Below are positions 42,762 through 55,093 of a stretch of DNA of 64,000 nt, piece by piece. Below the pieces are notes generated by a model. It made no database searches. It had not been told where the DNA came from and was given only the letters and a program-made list of their open reading frames with translations. Source of the DNA: Planomicrobium soli (GTDB lineage Bacteria > Bacillota > Bacilli > Bacillales_A > Planococcaceae). The translations under genes were made by a program, and so were the position numbers. The stretch's first letter is position 1. Each line of letters starts with the position of its first letter. The stretch spans positions 1 to 64,000 of the forward strand of contig NZ_PYAT01000010.1 of the NCBI RefSeq assembly GCF_003014655.1. The letters are read 5' to 3'.

Positions 42762-44159
42762 TTACCCGATAGAGCCTTCCATCTCAAACTTGATGAGACG
42801 GTTCATTTCTACCGCATACTCCATCGGAAGTTCTTTTGTAAATGGTTCGATAAAGCCCATTACGATCATTTCTGTCGCTTCTTGCTCGGAAACACCGCGA
42901 CTCATCAAGTAGAACAATTGCTCTTCTGATACTTTCGAAACTTTCGCTTCGTGCTCCAACGATACGTTATCATTTAAGATTTCGTTGTATGGAATTGTAT
43001 CAGATGTAGACTGGTTGTCCATAATCAATGTGTCACACTCGATGTTCGAACGAGCGCCATCCGCTTTGCGTCCGAAACGGACGATACCGCGGTATGATAC
43101 TTTCCCGCCTTGCTTCGAAATGGATTTCGAAACGATTGAAGAAGAAGTATTTGGCGCTAAGTGGATCATTTTCGCTCCAGCGTCTTGGTGTTGGCCTTTC
43201 CCTGCAATTGCAATCGAAAGAGTCATACCGCGAGCGCCTTCTCCGCGAAGGTAAACAGCTGGGTATTTCATGGTCAATTTAGAACCGATGTTGCCATCAA
43301 TCCATTCCATTGTTCCGTTGGCATCAACAAATGCGCGTTTCGTAACAAGGTTGTAAACGTTGTTTGCCCAGTTTTGGATGGTTGTGTAACGGCAATATGC
43401 GTCTTTTTTAACAATGATTTCAACAACTGCAGAGTGCAAAGAGTTAGTTGTATAAACAGGAGCTGTACAACCTTCTACATAGTGAACGCTCGCGCCTTCA
43501 TCTACGATGATCAACGTACGCTCGAACTGTCCCATATTTTCCGAGTTGATGCGGAAATAAGCTTGAAGCGGTGATTCCACTTTGATGCCCGGCGGTACGT
43601 AAATGAATGACCCGCCTGACCATACCGCAGTGTTCAGCGCTGCAAATTTGTTGTCTGCTGCTGGAATAACCGACTGCCAATGCTCTTTGAACAAGTCTTC
43701 GTTTTCACGTAGCGCTGATCCTGTATCTTTAAAGACGATTCCCATGTCTTCAAGTTCAACTTTCATGTTGTGGTAAACCACTTCGGATTCATACTGGGCA
43801 GATACACCCGCCAAGTATTTTTGTTCCGCTTCTGGAATGCCGAGTTTATCAAAAGTAGCTTTGATTTCGTCAGGCACTTCATCCCATGAAGTTTGGCTTG
43901 CTTCTGATGGTTTTACATAATACGTAATTTCGTCAAAGTTCAATGCACTTAAGTCGCCGCCCCATTGTGGCATTGGCATAGAATAAAACAACTTCAGAGC
44001 TTTCAAACGGGAATCAAGCATCCATTCCGGCTCTTCTTTTATTTTCGAAATTTCTCTGACGATATCTTCAGTTAATCCACGTGCGGATCGGAATACCGAT
44101 ACATCTTTGTCGTGGAAACCATATTTATAATCACCGATTTCTGGCATTTGTTTAGCCAT
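42762..44159 (-). CDS. sufB: Fe-S cluster assembly scaffold protein SufB
   Basis: A 465-residue beta-helix protein, the scaffold subunit of the SufBC2D complex. Conserved segments: [59 protein letters not shown] and [23 protein letters not shown] near the end. Last gene of sufCDSUB. AGGAACGAC precedes the ATG. Confidence 0.95.
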   Translation of the reverse strand: MAKQMPEIGDYKYGFHDKDVSVFRSARGLTEDIVREISKIKEEPEWMLDSRLKALKLFYSMPMPQWGGDLSALNFDEITYYVKPSEASQTSWDEVPDEIKATFDKLGIPEAEQKYLAGVSAQYESEVVYHNMKVELEDMGIVFKDTGSALRENEDLFKEHWQSVIPAADNKFAALNTAVWSGGSFIYVPPGIKVESPLQAYFRINSENMGQFERTLIIVDEGASVHYVEGCTAPVYTTNSLHSAVVEIIVKKDAYCRYTTIQNWANNVYNLVTKRAFVDANGTMEWIDGNIGSKLTMKYPAVYLRGEGARGMTLSIAIAGKGQHQDAGAKMIHLAPNTSSSIVSKSISKQGGKVSYRGIVRFGRKADGARSNIECDTLIMDNQSTSDTIPYNEILNDNVSLEHEAKVSKVSEEQLFYLMSRGVSEQEATEMIVMGFIEPFTKELPMEYAVEMNRLIKFEMEGSIG

Positions 44160-44180
44160 TGTCGTTCCTCCGTTCTAGTA

Positions 44181-47144
<2,964 letters not shown>

Positions 47145-47162
47145 GTTAGTCTCCCCTTCCAA

Positions 47163-47942
47163 TTATGCTTCTTGTCCTACGGTCTCGTCTTCAATGCCAA
47201 GCTCCGCTTTGATCCAGTCATAGCCTTCTGCTTCAAGTTTCTGAGAAAGTTCTTCTCCGCCAGACTTAACCACGCGTCCTTGCATCATTACGTGAACGTA
47301 ATCAGGCGTGATGTAGTTCAACAAACGTTGGTAGTGAGTAATGATCAGGCAGCCAAACTCTTCGCCTCTCATTTGGTTGACGCCTTCTGCTACAACTTTC
47401 AATGCATCGATATCAAGACCAGAATCGATTTCATCTAAGATTGCAAATGAAGGTTTGATCATCATCATTTGAAGGATTTCGTTGCGTTTCTTTTCCCCGC
47501 CTGAGAACCCTTCATTCAAGTAACGCTGCGCCATTTCTTCTTCCATAGCAAGAATTTCCATTTTGCTGTCTAACTCACGAATGAATTTCATCAAAGAGAT
47601 TTCATTGCCTTCTTCTCGGCGTGCGTTCATAGCAGAGCGCATAAAGTCAGCATTCGTTACACCAGAAATTTCGCTCGGGTACTGCATGCCAAGGAAAAGG
47701 CCTGCACGAGCACGTTCGTCAACTTCCATTTCAAGCACATCTTCGCCGTCCAATGTAATGCTTCCAGATGTTACTGTATATTTAGGATGCCCCATGATAG
47801 CAGAAGCTAGAGTAGATTTCCCTGTTCCGTTCGGCCCCATGATCGCATGGATTTCACCTGTTTTAATTGTTAAGTTTACACCTTTTAAAATCTCTTTTCC
47901 TTCGATTTCAACGTGCAAATCTTGGATAACCAAAGTTGACAT
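47163..47942 (-). CDS. sufC: Fe-S cluster assembly ATPase SufC
   Basis: A 259-residue ABC ATPase. Walker A GPNGTGKST, signature LNEGFSGGEKKRNEI and Walker B FAILDEIDSGLD are intact. It powers the SufBD scaffold. First gene of the operon; ATG follows GGAGG. Confidence 0.95.
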   Translation of the reverse strand: MSTLVIQDLHVEIEGKEILKGVNLTIKTGEIHAIMGPNGTGKSTLASAIMGHPKYTVTSGSITLDGEDVLEMEVDERARAGLFLGMQYPSEISGVTNADFMRSAMNARREEGNEISLMKFIRELDSKMEILAMEEEMAQRYLNEGFSGGEKKRNEILQMMMIKPSFAILDEIDSGLDIDALKVVAEGVNQMRGEEFGCLIITHYQRLLNYITPDYVHVMMQGRVVKSGGEELSQKLEAEGYDWIKAELGIEDETVGQEA

Positions 47943-47987
47943 GTAAATACCTCCATAAAGTTAATTTTGAATGGAATCCATTCTTAA

Positions 47988-48030
47988 TTAGTATCATTCT
48001 AATCTTAACTGAAAACCCCCCTAGTAGCAA
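47988..48030 (-). promoter_or_regulatory. suf promoter with overlapping 7-1-7 dyad
   Basis: Minus strand -35 TTGCTA (48025-48030), 17 bases, -10 TAAGAT (48002-48007). A dyad TTAGAAT-G-ATACTAA (47988-48002) lies directly after the -10, over the start point. It matches the PerR/Fur-type 7-1-7 pattern (TTATAAT-N-ATTATAA) at 11 of 14 positions. Confidence 0.45.
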
Positions 48031-48171
48031 ATCATTAAACCGGATCTAAAGAGGAGAATAAAACAATTTGTAATACTGAATTCCTGGAAAAAAGAAGCGT
48101 TTCGAACCTTCTTTTTTAGTTGTTTTTTATTTTCAATAAAAGAAAGCTAATTGAGAATTCATATCAGTAAA

Positions 48172-48198
48172 AAAGCCAGTGCACTAGGCACTGGCTTT
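48172..48198 (-). terminator. Intrinsic terminator of the 69-residue gene
   Basis: Perfect stem AAAGCCAGTGC / GCACTGGCTTT, 5-base loop, T-runs on both sides. Confidence 0.85.
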
Positions 48199-48203
48199 CT
48201 TTT

Positions 48204-48413
48204 TTACAAATTGCGATGTACTTGATTTTCCAAACGCGCTACTAGTTGTTGGCTTTGCTGATATTCTTCTTCGCGTTTTTGTTCTACTTTTACCAATAAA
48301 TCCTGATTATTTTCACATTCATGAATTCCAAATCCATGAGCATCTCGGAATGCGTGTTCCATTTTTTCTGTCACGTTAAAGCCTTGAGAATTAATAGTAA
48401 CCATTCCTTTCAT
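48204..48413 (-). CDS. Small hypothetical protein
   Basis: A 69-residue charged protein with a predicted coiled-coil C-terminal half (LLVKVEQKREEEYQQSQQLV). A terminator lies 6 bases after the stop, which supports a real gene. The ribosome binding site is poor: AAAGG lies between ATG 48413 and an in-frame ATG at 48404. I do not recognise the family. Confidence 0.6.
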   Translation of the reverse strand: MKGMVTINSQGFNVTEKMEHAFRDAHGFGIHECENNQDLLVKVEQKREEEYQQSQQLVARLENQVHRNL

Positions 48414-48512
48414 TTATCTTGTTGGTATTAATATACCCAGTTTTTTGGCACTTAAACAAAAAAATACTTATTCGATATTTTTTTGAGAAATATACAGAAA
48501 AGATGAAATAAA

Positions 48513-48541
48513 AAAACCCGGAAGCAAGATCCCGGGTTTTT
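48513..48541 (-). terminator. Intrinsic terminator of the lipoprotein gene
   Basis: Stem AAAACCCGG / CCGGGTTTT with a 10-base loop, followed on the minus strand by a T-run. Confidence 0.82.
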
Positions 48542-48549
48542 CAGAAAAA

Positions 48550-49068
48550 TTATTTAGATACCTCATTTAAAATGCTTGAAGGAGCTAAGCCTTGCTCTTC
48601 TAGCATTTTGTTGAAAACTTCATCTGCTTCTACGAATTTCGCATTAGCTGCTTCAAAAGAAGCTTCTTTCGTCAATTCGGCTGCTTTCATCTCATATGAT
48701 TCTTTGATAGAAGCAAAAGCTCCTTCAATATCAGACTTGTGATCTGCCAATGATTCAGGAATTTCAATTCCTTCAACAGCTGTTCCAGCTTCTTTTGCTG
48801 ATGCGATTGCCGCTTCTTTCATTGCCGCCAAGTCATCACCCTCTGGAAGAGCTTCTTTCATTTGCGCTGCTTCAAAAGCATTCAAATCAGCATCGACTGC
48901 ATTGATTGTTTGTGGAATTGACATGTAGAATCTCATTAACTCTTGTTTTGCATCCGGTGCTTTTTCAGCGTTTTCCGTGCTTGCTGCCGTTGTATCTTTC
49001 GTAGCACTTTCTTCGCTGCAAGCTCCTAAAAACAATGCTGCTGCGCCAACTAATAGTAATTTCTTCAT
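48550..49068 (-). CDS. Lipoprotein of unknown function
   Basis: A 172-residue exported protein. Signal peptide MKKLLLVGAAALFLGACSEE has a lipobox LGAC, so it is lipid-anchored outside the membrane. The mature part is acidic and helical with a Thr/Ala-rich linker. No known domain is recognised. ATG 49068 with AGGAGG at 6 bases. Single gene. Confidence 0.8.
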   Translation of the reverse strand: MKKLLLVGAAALFLGACSEESATKDTTAASTENAEKAPDAKQELMRFYMSIPQTINAVDADLNAFEAAQMKEALPEGDDLAAMKEAAIASAKEAGTAVEGIEIPESLADHKSDIEGAFASIKESYEMKAAELTKEASFEAANAKFVEADEVFNKMLEEQGLAPSSILNEVSK

Positions 49069-49153
49069 GATAGTCCTCCTGATAGTCAACTTCTCAGTTA
49101 TCGTATCATAGCTTCATAAGAGCGTATAGAGCTGGCGAAATAGCCATAATATA

Positions 49154-50362
49154 TCAAATCTTACCATTTTTCAAAACTTCGCCATGACTAGCTTCACTAG
49201 TTGTCCCGCTTCGTGTGACCCGGTCAACGATCATAGCAAGTGCACCGTCTCCAGTTACGTTTGTTGCAGTTCCAAAACTATCCTGTGCCAGGTAAAGTGC
49301 AATCATTAAAGCAACCATAGTCTGGTCGAATCCTAACATTGTTTCAAGCAAACCAAGCGCAGCCATGACAGCTCCTCCCGGCACTCCAGGAGCGGCAATC
49401 ATTGTAACTCCTAGCATCATGATAAACGGAAAGAAAGAACTGAAAGTCGGCGTACCGCCTGTCAGCAACAAAACGCCTATGGCACAAGAAATCAGCGTAA
49501 TGGTACTTCCTGATAAATGAATTGTTGCAAAGAGCGGCACTGTAAAATCAGTCACGCGCTCATTAGCCCCAGTTTTGCGGGCTTGCCGCAATGTTACAGG
49601 AATTGTTGCAGCTGAAGATTGAGTGCCTAGTGCAGTAAAATAAGCCGGCATCATTGTTTTCAATAAAAAGAACGGATTTTTCTTATTCAATGAACCTGCT
49701 GCCGTATATTGGATCATAATCATTACCCAATGGAGAATGATAATCATGACAAAAACAATAGCAAATAGCGACAAAATTTTAGCGACTGCACCACCGAAAG
49801 CCATATTGGCAAATATACCGAAAATATGGAATGGCAAAAGCGGGATAATTACACGAGAAATCGTTTTTTCAATGATTGCCTGGAATTCATCGAAAAAAGC
49901 AATCATCGTTTTGCTGCCTGTACCAGCCATTCCGATTCCAAGTAAAAATGCTAAAACTAACGCAGACATTACACCAAAGACCGGAGGAATTTCAAGCGCA
50001 ATATAACTTGCTGCCAATGCAGTTTCCGGATCTTCAATTCCTCCTAACGTTTTGCCGCCCATGAAATTCGGCAACACATTAGTTGCAACAAAAAATGCGA
50101 GAACACCTGCAAAAATTGTTGAAAGATAAGCGAAAGCTGTAGCAAATCCCAGAAGTTTACCAGAGCCTTTGCCTAGTTTAGCAATACCCGGTGCGATAAA
50201 TCCTAAGATAATCAACGGTACGATAAATTTAAGAAAATTCCCGAAAACGGTTGTAAATGTAGCAAATATACGTATGACCGATTCCGGCGCAATCGATCCA
50301 ATAACAATTCCTAAAATAATGGCAAGAGCAATTCTAGGCAACAAACCAAATTTGATTTTCAC
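49154..50362 (-). CDS. Dicarboxylate/amino acid:cation symporter (DAACS family)
   Basis: A 402-residue Na+- or H+-coupled symporter of the GltP/DctA/SstT family. The substrate hairpin motif ALGTQSSAATIPVT and the later PGVPGGAVMAAL and FGTATNVTGDGALAM are present. It could carry glutamate, dicarboxylates or serine/threonine; I cannot decide. Start: GTG 50362 behind GGGAGG. Single gene. Confidence 0.88.
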   Translation of the reverse strand: MKIKFGLLPRIALAIILGIVIGSIAPESVIRIFATFTTVFGNFLKFIVPLIILGFIAPGIAKLGKGSGKLLGFATAFAYLSTIFAGVLAFFVATNVLPNFMGGKTLGGIEDPETALAASYIALEIPPVFGVMSALVLAFLLGIGMAGTGSKTMIAFFDEFQAIIEKTISRVIIPLLPFHIFGIFANMAFGGAVAKILSLFAIVFVMIIILHWVMIMIQYTAAGSLNKKNPFFLLKTMMPAYFTALGTQSSAATIPVTLRQARKTGANERVTDFTVPLFATIHLSGSTITLISCAIGVLLLTGGTPTFSSFFPFIMMLGVTMIAAPGVPGGAVMAALGLLETMLGFDQTMVALMIALYLAQDSFGTATNVTGDGALAMIVDRVTRSGTTSEASHGEVLKNGKI

Positions 50363-50481
50363 AAAATGTCCTCCCTGCGTGCACATTTGATTTTTTAATA
50401 TTATCCTAAATTAGCACATGAGACAGTAAATTGTAAGTATCTATAAATTACGCGGAATATTTTTATTATTTATACAAAATA

Positions 50482-50507
50482 AAAAAGCACCCCTAAGGAT
50501 GCTTTTT
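50482..50507 (-). terminator. Intrinsic terminator of the met operon
   Basis: Stem AAAAAGCA ... TGCTTTTT with inner CC/GG pairs, T-run on the minus strand. Confidence 0.8.
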
Positions 50508-50509
50508 TA

Positions 50510-51325
50510 TTATTCGGCCGGTACGATTGCCCCGCCCCATTCTTCAAGCATGAAATCTTTGATTTCATCTGATTTTAGCACTTCAACCAATTTCGCTACA
50601 TTTTCGTTTTCTTCATCTTCAGCACGCACCGCAATGATGTTAGCGTAAGGAGAATCTGAACTTTCAAGAGCAATAGAATCTTCCAATGGGTTCAAGCCTG
50701 CATCGATCGCGTAGTTTGAGTTGATCAATACTGCGTCGCCTTCATCTGATTCATACATTTGAACCAATAATGCTGCTTCGTAGTTTGCATCAAATTCCAG
50801 GTTTTTCGTGTTCTCTACAACATCACTAACTTCTGCAGCAGTTTTTTCAACGCTTTCATCCAATTTGATCAAGCCTTCTGCTTCAAGCATTGACAAGATA
50901 CGTCCATGGTCAGCTACCGAGTTGCTCATTAAAATAGTAGCGCCATCAGGCAATTCATTTAAAGATGCATGTTTCTTAGAGTAAATACCGATCGGTTCAA
51001 TGTGGATACCGCCTGCGCTAACAAAATCATAGCCGAACTCTTTTTTCTGATCTTCCAAATACGGAATGTGCTGGAAGTAGTTGGCATCAATTTCTCCGCC
51101 TTCCAAGTCTTGGTTCGGCAAGATGTAATCCTGGTATGTTTCAACTTCTAATGTCACGCCTTGTTCTTCAAGAAGTGGTTTTGCTTGTTCCAAGATTTCT
51201 GCGTGCGGCACGTTCGATGCACCAATCTTTAATGTGCTTGACTCTTCACTAGAACCGCCAGATCCTGATCCGCATCCCGCAAGTGTTAATGCAGTTAATA
51301 ATGTTCCTGCTAATAATTTCTTCAT
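50510..51325 (-). CDS. metQ: Methionine ABC transporter substrate-binding lipoprotein MetQ
   Basis: A 271-residue NlpA-family lipoprotein with lipobox LAGC (MKKLLAGTLLTALTLAGCGS). The family core TLKIGASNVPHAEIL, QDYILPNQDLEGGEIDANYF and the Tyr/Asn-rich pocket are present. It binds methionine (possibly D-methionine too) for MetNI. Last gene of metN-metI-metQ; the operon is under an S-box. Confidence 0.93.
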   Translation of the reverse strand: MKKLLAGTLLTALTLAGCGSGSGGSSEESSTLKIGASNVPHAEILEQAKPLLEEQGVTLEVETYQDYILPNQDLEGGEIDANYFQHIPYLEDQKKEFGYDFVSAGGIHIEPIGIYSKKHASLNELPDGATILMSNSVADHGRILSMLEAEGLIKLDESVEKTAAEVSDVVENTKNLEFDANYEAALLVQMYESDEGDAVLINSNYAIDAGLNPLEDSIALESSDSPYANIIAVRAEDEENENVAKLVEVLKSDEIKDFMLEEWGGAIVPAE

Positions 51326-51378
51326 GTAAATCTTCTCCTCTTTTCTAAGTTGTTTTTATAAAAACAGTTAAACTGTAC

Positions 51379-52047
51379 TTACCGTTTGTCTGAACGAATG
51401 GTGATCAAATCGCCAATGAATTGAATGGCAAAAACAATGATCAAGATTAAGATGGTTGCCATCAAAGTCACATCTTCCCGGCTTCTTTGGAAACCGTCCA
51501 AGAAGGCTAAAGTGCCGAGCCCGCCTGCACCAATAATGCCTGCCATAGCCGTATAACCAACCAGGGCAATGGCTGTTACTGTAATACCAGAAATCAAGGC
51601 TGGCTTGGATTCAGGCAACAGAACTTTCCGAATAATCGTCCACGTTGTTGCTCCCATTGAACGAGCCGCTTCGATTACACCTTTGTCGATTTCTTTTAAT
51701 GCAATCAACACCATGCGCGCATAAAAAGGAGCAGCACCAATGATGAGTGCCGGCAACGCTGCATTCGGCCCACGAATGGTTCCGATTAAGAATTTCGTAA
51801 ACGGAATTAATAAGATGATTAAGATGATAAAAGGGATGGATCTGAAAATATTGACGAATGCACCGGTAAGCCAATTGACGATTTTATTCGCCCATAATTG
51901 TCTAGGCGCTGTTAAGAACAAAATAATGCCAAGTACTAGTCCAATAACAAATGTGAAAAATGTCGACATAGCTGTCATATACAAAGTTTCAACTGTGGCA
52001 TCCCACATTTTTCCCCAATCTACATTTGGAAATAAAGATTCAATCAT
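51379..52047 (-). CDS. metI: Methionine ABC transporter permease MetI
   Basis: A 222-residue permease with five membrane segments. The EAA loop is EAARSMGATTWTIIRKVLLP. It overlaps metN by 8 bases with GAGGTGAT as its site. Confidence 0.93.
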   Translation of the reverse strand: MIESLFPNVDWGKMWDATVETLYMTAMSTFFTFVIGLVLGIILFLTAPRQLWANKIVNWLTGAFVNIFRSIPFIILIILLIPFTKFLIGTIRGPNAALPALIIGAAPFYARMVLIALKEIDKGVIEAARSMGATTWTIIRKVLLPESKPALISGITVTAIALVGYTAMAGIIGAGGLGTLAFLDGFQRSREDVTLMATILILIIVFAIQFIGDLITIRSDKR

Positions 52048-53065
52048 TTGCCATCACCTCTGTCTGGATGTTTTCGTTGTTTAAAAATGCGATGGCATTC
52101 GCAATTTCTTCCCGTGTTCCTTTTAACTGCAAAATCAACGTGCCATAAGCGCCCCGCTGTGTGTGCGAGATATTCCCTTGAACAATATTGACTTCCACAG
52201 GATTGGTACGGATCAATTTGGTCAAAATCGGCTGTTCGGTTTGATCGCCGACAAACACCAATTTCACTAAGTCGCCTGTTGGGTAAAGTTCCCGCAAGTG
52301 CTTGATCGTCTCATTCGAGTCTTCCGTTTCCGTAACCTGCGCAACAAAGCGTTTAGTAATCGCTTCTTTCGGAGCTTGGAAAACGCTTAGCACATCGCCA
52401 AGTTCAACGACCCGGCCACCTTCCATGACAGCTACGCGGTGGCAGATCTTCCGGATAACGTGCATCTCGTGTGTAATTAGAACGATGGTCAACCCTAATC
52501 GCTTATTGATGTCCACCAATAAGTCCAGGATGGCATCAGTCGTTTCTGGATCAAGTGCGGATGTCGCTTCATCGCAAAGCAATACTTCCGGGTCATTGGC
52601 CAATGCACGGGCAATGCCGACACGTTGTTTCTGTCCGCCGGAAAGCTGTGAAGGATAAGCGTTTTCTCGGCCCGTCAATCCCACTAACTCAACAAGTTCC
52701 ATTACGCGAGCGTCCCGTTTATTTTTCGGCACACCTGCAATTTCCAGTGGAAACGCGATATTCTCTTTTACTGTTCTTGACCAAAGCAAGTTGAAGTGCT
52801 GGAAAATCATGCTGACTTTCTGGCGCGCTTTTCTAAGTTCAACCCCTTTTATCGCTGTGATCACTTGGTCATTGATCTGGACTGTACCGGATGTCGGTTT
52901 TTCCAGTCCGTTCAATAAGCGGATCAAGGTACTTTTCCCTGCTCCGCTATATCCGATAATGCCGAAAATTTCGCCACTAGAAATTGATAAATCGACCCCA
53001 TCAACTGCCTTAAGCGCACCTTTTCCAGTGTCGTATGTCTTCGTCACTTGTTTTAATTCAATCAT
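52040..53065 (-). CDS. metN: Methionine ABC transporter ATPase MetN
   Basis: A 341-residue ATPase. Walker A GYSGAGKSTL, signature LSGGQKQRVGIA and Walker B VLLCDEATSALDP are intact. The C-terminal NIL domain (about 265-341) is the regulatory domain that binds methionine. AGGAGTG before the ATG; SAM-I riboswitch in the leader. Confidence 0.94.
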   Translation of the reverse strand: MIELKQVTKTYDTGKGALKAVDGVDLSISSGEIFGIIGYSGAGKSTLIRLLNGLEKPTSGTVQINDQVITAIKGVELRKARQKVSMIFQHFNLLWSRTVKENIAFPLEIAGVPKNKRDARVMELVELVGLTGRENAYPSQLSGGQKQRVGIARALANDPEVLLCDEATSALDPETTDAILDLLVDINKRLGLTIVLITHEMHVIRKICHRVAVMEGGRVVELGDVLSVFQAPKEAITKRFVAQVTETEDSNETIKHLRELYPTGDLVKLVFVGDQTEQPILTKLIRTNPVEVNIVQGNISHTQRGAYGTLILQLKGTREEIANAIAFLNNENIQTEVMAND

Positions 53066-53090
53066 TCGTTAACACTCCTACTTCAAAATA

Positions 53091-53123
53091 AAAACCCTTC
53101 TGCACAGAACTGAGCAGAAGGGT
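53091..53123 (-). terminator. S-box-controlled terminator
   Basis: Minus strand stem ACCCTTCTGC / GCAGAAGGGT followed by five T, between the SAM aptamer and metN. Confidence 0.9.
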
Positions 53124-53149
53124 ATTCGCAATTGTATACGGACACCGAT

Positions 53150-53254
53150 CTCTCATCTCCCAAAGCGTCGCTTTGTGTGAATTGGCACCATTTCATTTTC
53201 ATGACGGTTGCCGGGCTTCATAGGGCACTTCCCTCCACCTCTCTTAATAAGAGT
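53150..53254 (-). promoter_or_regulatory. SAM-I riboswitch (S-box)
   Basis: Minus strand leader of metNIQ: CTCTTATTAAGAGAGGTGGA, then GGGAAGTGCCCTATGAAGCC, CGGCAACC, GGTGCCAATTC and GAGATGAGAG. These are the conserved S-box blocks in order. SAM should favour the following terminator and shut the operon. Confidence 0.95.
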
Positions 53255-53304
53255 ACGATATTAAGTTTGTAATCAGATCAGAATTCAATTTACCATGCTC
53301 CAGG

Positions 53305-53616
53305 CTACGCGTCAACAACTTTTAATTTTTCATATATGAAAGGGACGGATTGAAAGGCGTAAACCTTCTCCTTTACCGAACCGTTTTCTGTAATAATGAG
53401 GCACGGCACGCTTTCCACTTCATATAAAGCGGCAATTTCCTGCACATAGTTCAAATTGGCTTTGCCTATATTCAAATCCGGCAGCAATTCTTTGACGACT
53501 TCAAGCATTTTCGTCGTTACTTTGCATGTTCCACACATGGGCGTATACAAGTAAAATGCCGTCTGGCGGTACATATTTCTTTCTTTCAGCCATTCTTTAT
53601 GTGTCCATTCGTTCAT
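53305..53616 (-). CDS. yusE: Thioredoxin-like protein (YusE)
   Basis: A 103-residue thioredoxin-fold protein with active site CGTC (YTPMCGTCKVTTK) and the cis-proline segment ESVPCLII. A thiol-disulfide role in the cytoplasm is likely; partner unknown. It lies 6 bases after yusF and is translated from AAGGATGATC. Confidence 0.88.
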   Translation of the reverse strand: MNEWTHKEWLKERNMYRQTAFYLYTPMCGTCKVTTKMLEVVKELLPDLNIGKANLNYVQEIAALYEVESVPCLIITENGSVKEKVYAFQSVPFIYEKLKVVDA

Positions 53617-53622
53617 GTTTGA

Positions 53623-53961
53623 TCATCCTTCGGCTAATAACTGATTGACTCGGATGTTGGCGCTGATGAGCACATCGAGCAAAATTCGTATAGGGGTTGT
53701 TGCCACTTCTTTATAACTGCGGTTAATATAAAAATGCCTCGCTTCAGGAAATTCTCGTTTCACTAATTTCCTCAATTGCTCTCCAGATTTATCAGCATCC
53801 ACAAGAACGATAATGTCCAAGCCTTCATAAGGAAGCAATATTTCTTCTAAGCGAGTTGCACTGATAGTGCCATTTGTACAAATAATGGTGACGGGTTCAG
53901 CAATCAGAGGCGCAATTCTTGTTTTATCGGTAAGACCTTCGACAACAATCACTTTATTCAT
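53623..53961 (-). CDS. yusF: Toprim domain protein (YusF)
   Basis: A 112-residue stand-alone Toprim domain. The catalytic Glu (VIVVEGLTDK) and the DxD pair (IIVLVDADKSGEQLR) are intact, so it could bind Mg2+ and nucleic acid or nucleotides, as in RNase M5-like proteins. Function unknown. Upstream of yusE, probably in one transcript with it, after the gcvH terminator. Confidence 0.88.
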   Translation of the reverse strand: MNKVIVVEGLTDKTRIAPLIAEPVTIICTNGTISATRLEEILLPYEGLDIIVLVDADKSGEQLRKLVKREFPEARHFYINRSYKEVATTPIRILLDVLISANIRVNQLLAEG

Positions 53962-53991
53962 AAGTCCACACCCCGTTAGTTATGATGAAAA

Positions 53992-54015
53992 AAAGCGCCA
54001 AACAAGAGGCGCTTT
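53992..54015 (-). terminator. Intrinsic terminator of gcvH
   Basis: Perfect stem AAAGCGCC / GGCGCTTT, 8-base loop, T-run on the minus strand, 7 bases after gcvH. Confidence 0.82.
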
Positions 54016-54022
54016 ACGGATC

Positions 54023-54403
54023 TTATTCATTAATCATTTTCTCATATTGCTCCGCTGTCATCAATTCATTGACCTCGGACTCATCGATAGCTTCTACAAC
54101 TACCATCCAAGCTTGCTCATAAGGGGACTCATTGACGAACTCTGGGCTGTCATCCAGCTCCGAGTTAACCTCAACAACACGACCGCTGATCGGCGCGTAA
54201 AGTTCAGAAACAGTTTTAACGGATTCAACGCTGCCAAAAGGCTGATCTTTTTTCAATTCGTCGCCTACTTGCGGCAGTTCAACGAATACAATATCACCTA
54301 GTTCGGCTTGTGCAAAATGCGTGATGCCAATGCGCGCAGTACCGCCTTCAAGTTTAACCCATTCATGTTCTTTTGAATAACGAAGCTCTTGTGGTGTGCT
54401 CAT
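54023..54403 (-). CDS. gcvH: Glycine cleavage system H protein
   Basis: A 126-residue lipoyl carrier. The lipoylated lysine is in [13 protein letters not shown] near residue 62. In Bacillus, GcvH also serves as the relay for lipoate transfer to other enzymes, which would be expected here. TTTGGAGGGGT precedes the ATG. Confidence 0.95.
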   Translation of the reverse strand: MSTPQELRYSKEHEWVKLEGGTARIGITHFAQAELGDIVFVELPQVGDELKKDQPFGSVESVKTVSELYAPISGRVVEVNSELDDSPEFVNESPYEQAWMVVVEAIDESEVNELMTAEQYEKMINE

Positions 54404-54481
54404 CCAGACCCCTCCAAAATATGTATTGTGCTCATTTTCAGTTTGACATAATCGCCTAGGAAATACAACAATCGTCTTAAC

Positions 54482-54835
54482 TTACTTCCAGGTATTTTCA
54501 TAGTCCGATTCTTTGAATCCAAGCACCGCTTTTTCGCCGTCGAAGGCTAGCGGCCGCTTGATGAGCATGCCGTCTGAAGAGAGCAATCTTAACTGTTCCT
54601 CTTCGTCCATCGTCGCCAACTTGTCCTTCAATCCGAGTTCTCGGTACTTCATGCCACTCGTGTTGAAGAACTTCTTCAACTCTAAACCGCTCACCTTCTG
54701 AATTTGGCGAAGTTCCTCGACTGATGGCGGCGTTTCCGCAATATGGATTGCTGTAAAGTCAACTTCATTAGCCTCTAGCCATTTCTTGGCATTTCGGCAA
54801 GTAGAACATTTAGGATATGCATAAAATTGAATCAT
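54482..54835 (-). CDS. yusI: ArsC/Spx-family protein (YusI)
   Basis: A 117-residue thioredoxin-fold protein. It begins IQFYAYPKCSTCRNAKKWL, with CxxC as in Spx and ArsC, and has the family element FNTSGMKYRELGLKD. It lacks features that would prove arsenate reduction, so a thiol-redox role of the YusI type is more likely. GGGAGG precedes the ATG. Confidence 0.88.
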   Translation of the reverse strand: MIQFYAYPKCSTCRNAKKWLEANEVDFTAIHIAETPPSVEELRQIQKVSGLELKKFFNTSGMKYRELGLKDKLATMDEEEQLRLLSSDGMLIKRPLAFDGEKAVLGFKESDYENTWK

Positions 54836-54870
54836 GGTATAACCTCCCTTTTTTCTAGCTTAGCAAAATA

Positions 54871-55002
54871 TCAGAAGACAGTCGACGCCATAACAGCGAC
54901 GACTTCTTTGCCTAGCAAAGTTAAGGAAGTACCGGCTGCCGCTCGAGGCATTGCCAACAGCAGGCCTGCCTTTTTAGGATGATAACCGACTATCGCTCTA
55001 TC
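54871..55002 (-). other. GC-rich open stretch of unknown nature in a 300-base gap
   Basis: The gap between yusI and fadE holds one GC-rich block. On the minus strand it is open for 43 codons up to a TGA at 54871, reading like protein (VGYHPKKAGLLLAMPRAAAG, TSLTLLGKEVVAV), but with no convincing start or ribosome binding site. It also has a CTTTGC-cta-GCAAAG hairpin. It may be a gene remnant or a dispersed repeat. The rest of the gap (55003-55090) is AT-rich and shows nothing. Confidence 0.4.
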
Positions 55003-55093
55003 CTATTGATTGTTTATATATTTTATCAATTCTATTGTAAGTCCTGTATATTGAGATTGTATGAGTTAGAAGTTTAGTTATTGTAAAAAAGCA

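Noticed and set aside
48040-48114. Short plus-strand frame behind AGAGGAGA ahead of the suf operon
   Set aside because: The only start at a proper distance would be ATT and the frame is 18 codons; the likely meaning is a chance purine-rich stretch.
48089-48117. Hairpin AAAAAAGAAG ... CTTCTTTTTT and a cre-like core in the gap ahead of suf
   Set aside because: No gene ends there on the plus strand, and the match to the CcpA consensus is too poor to call.
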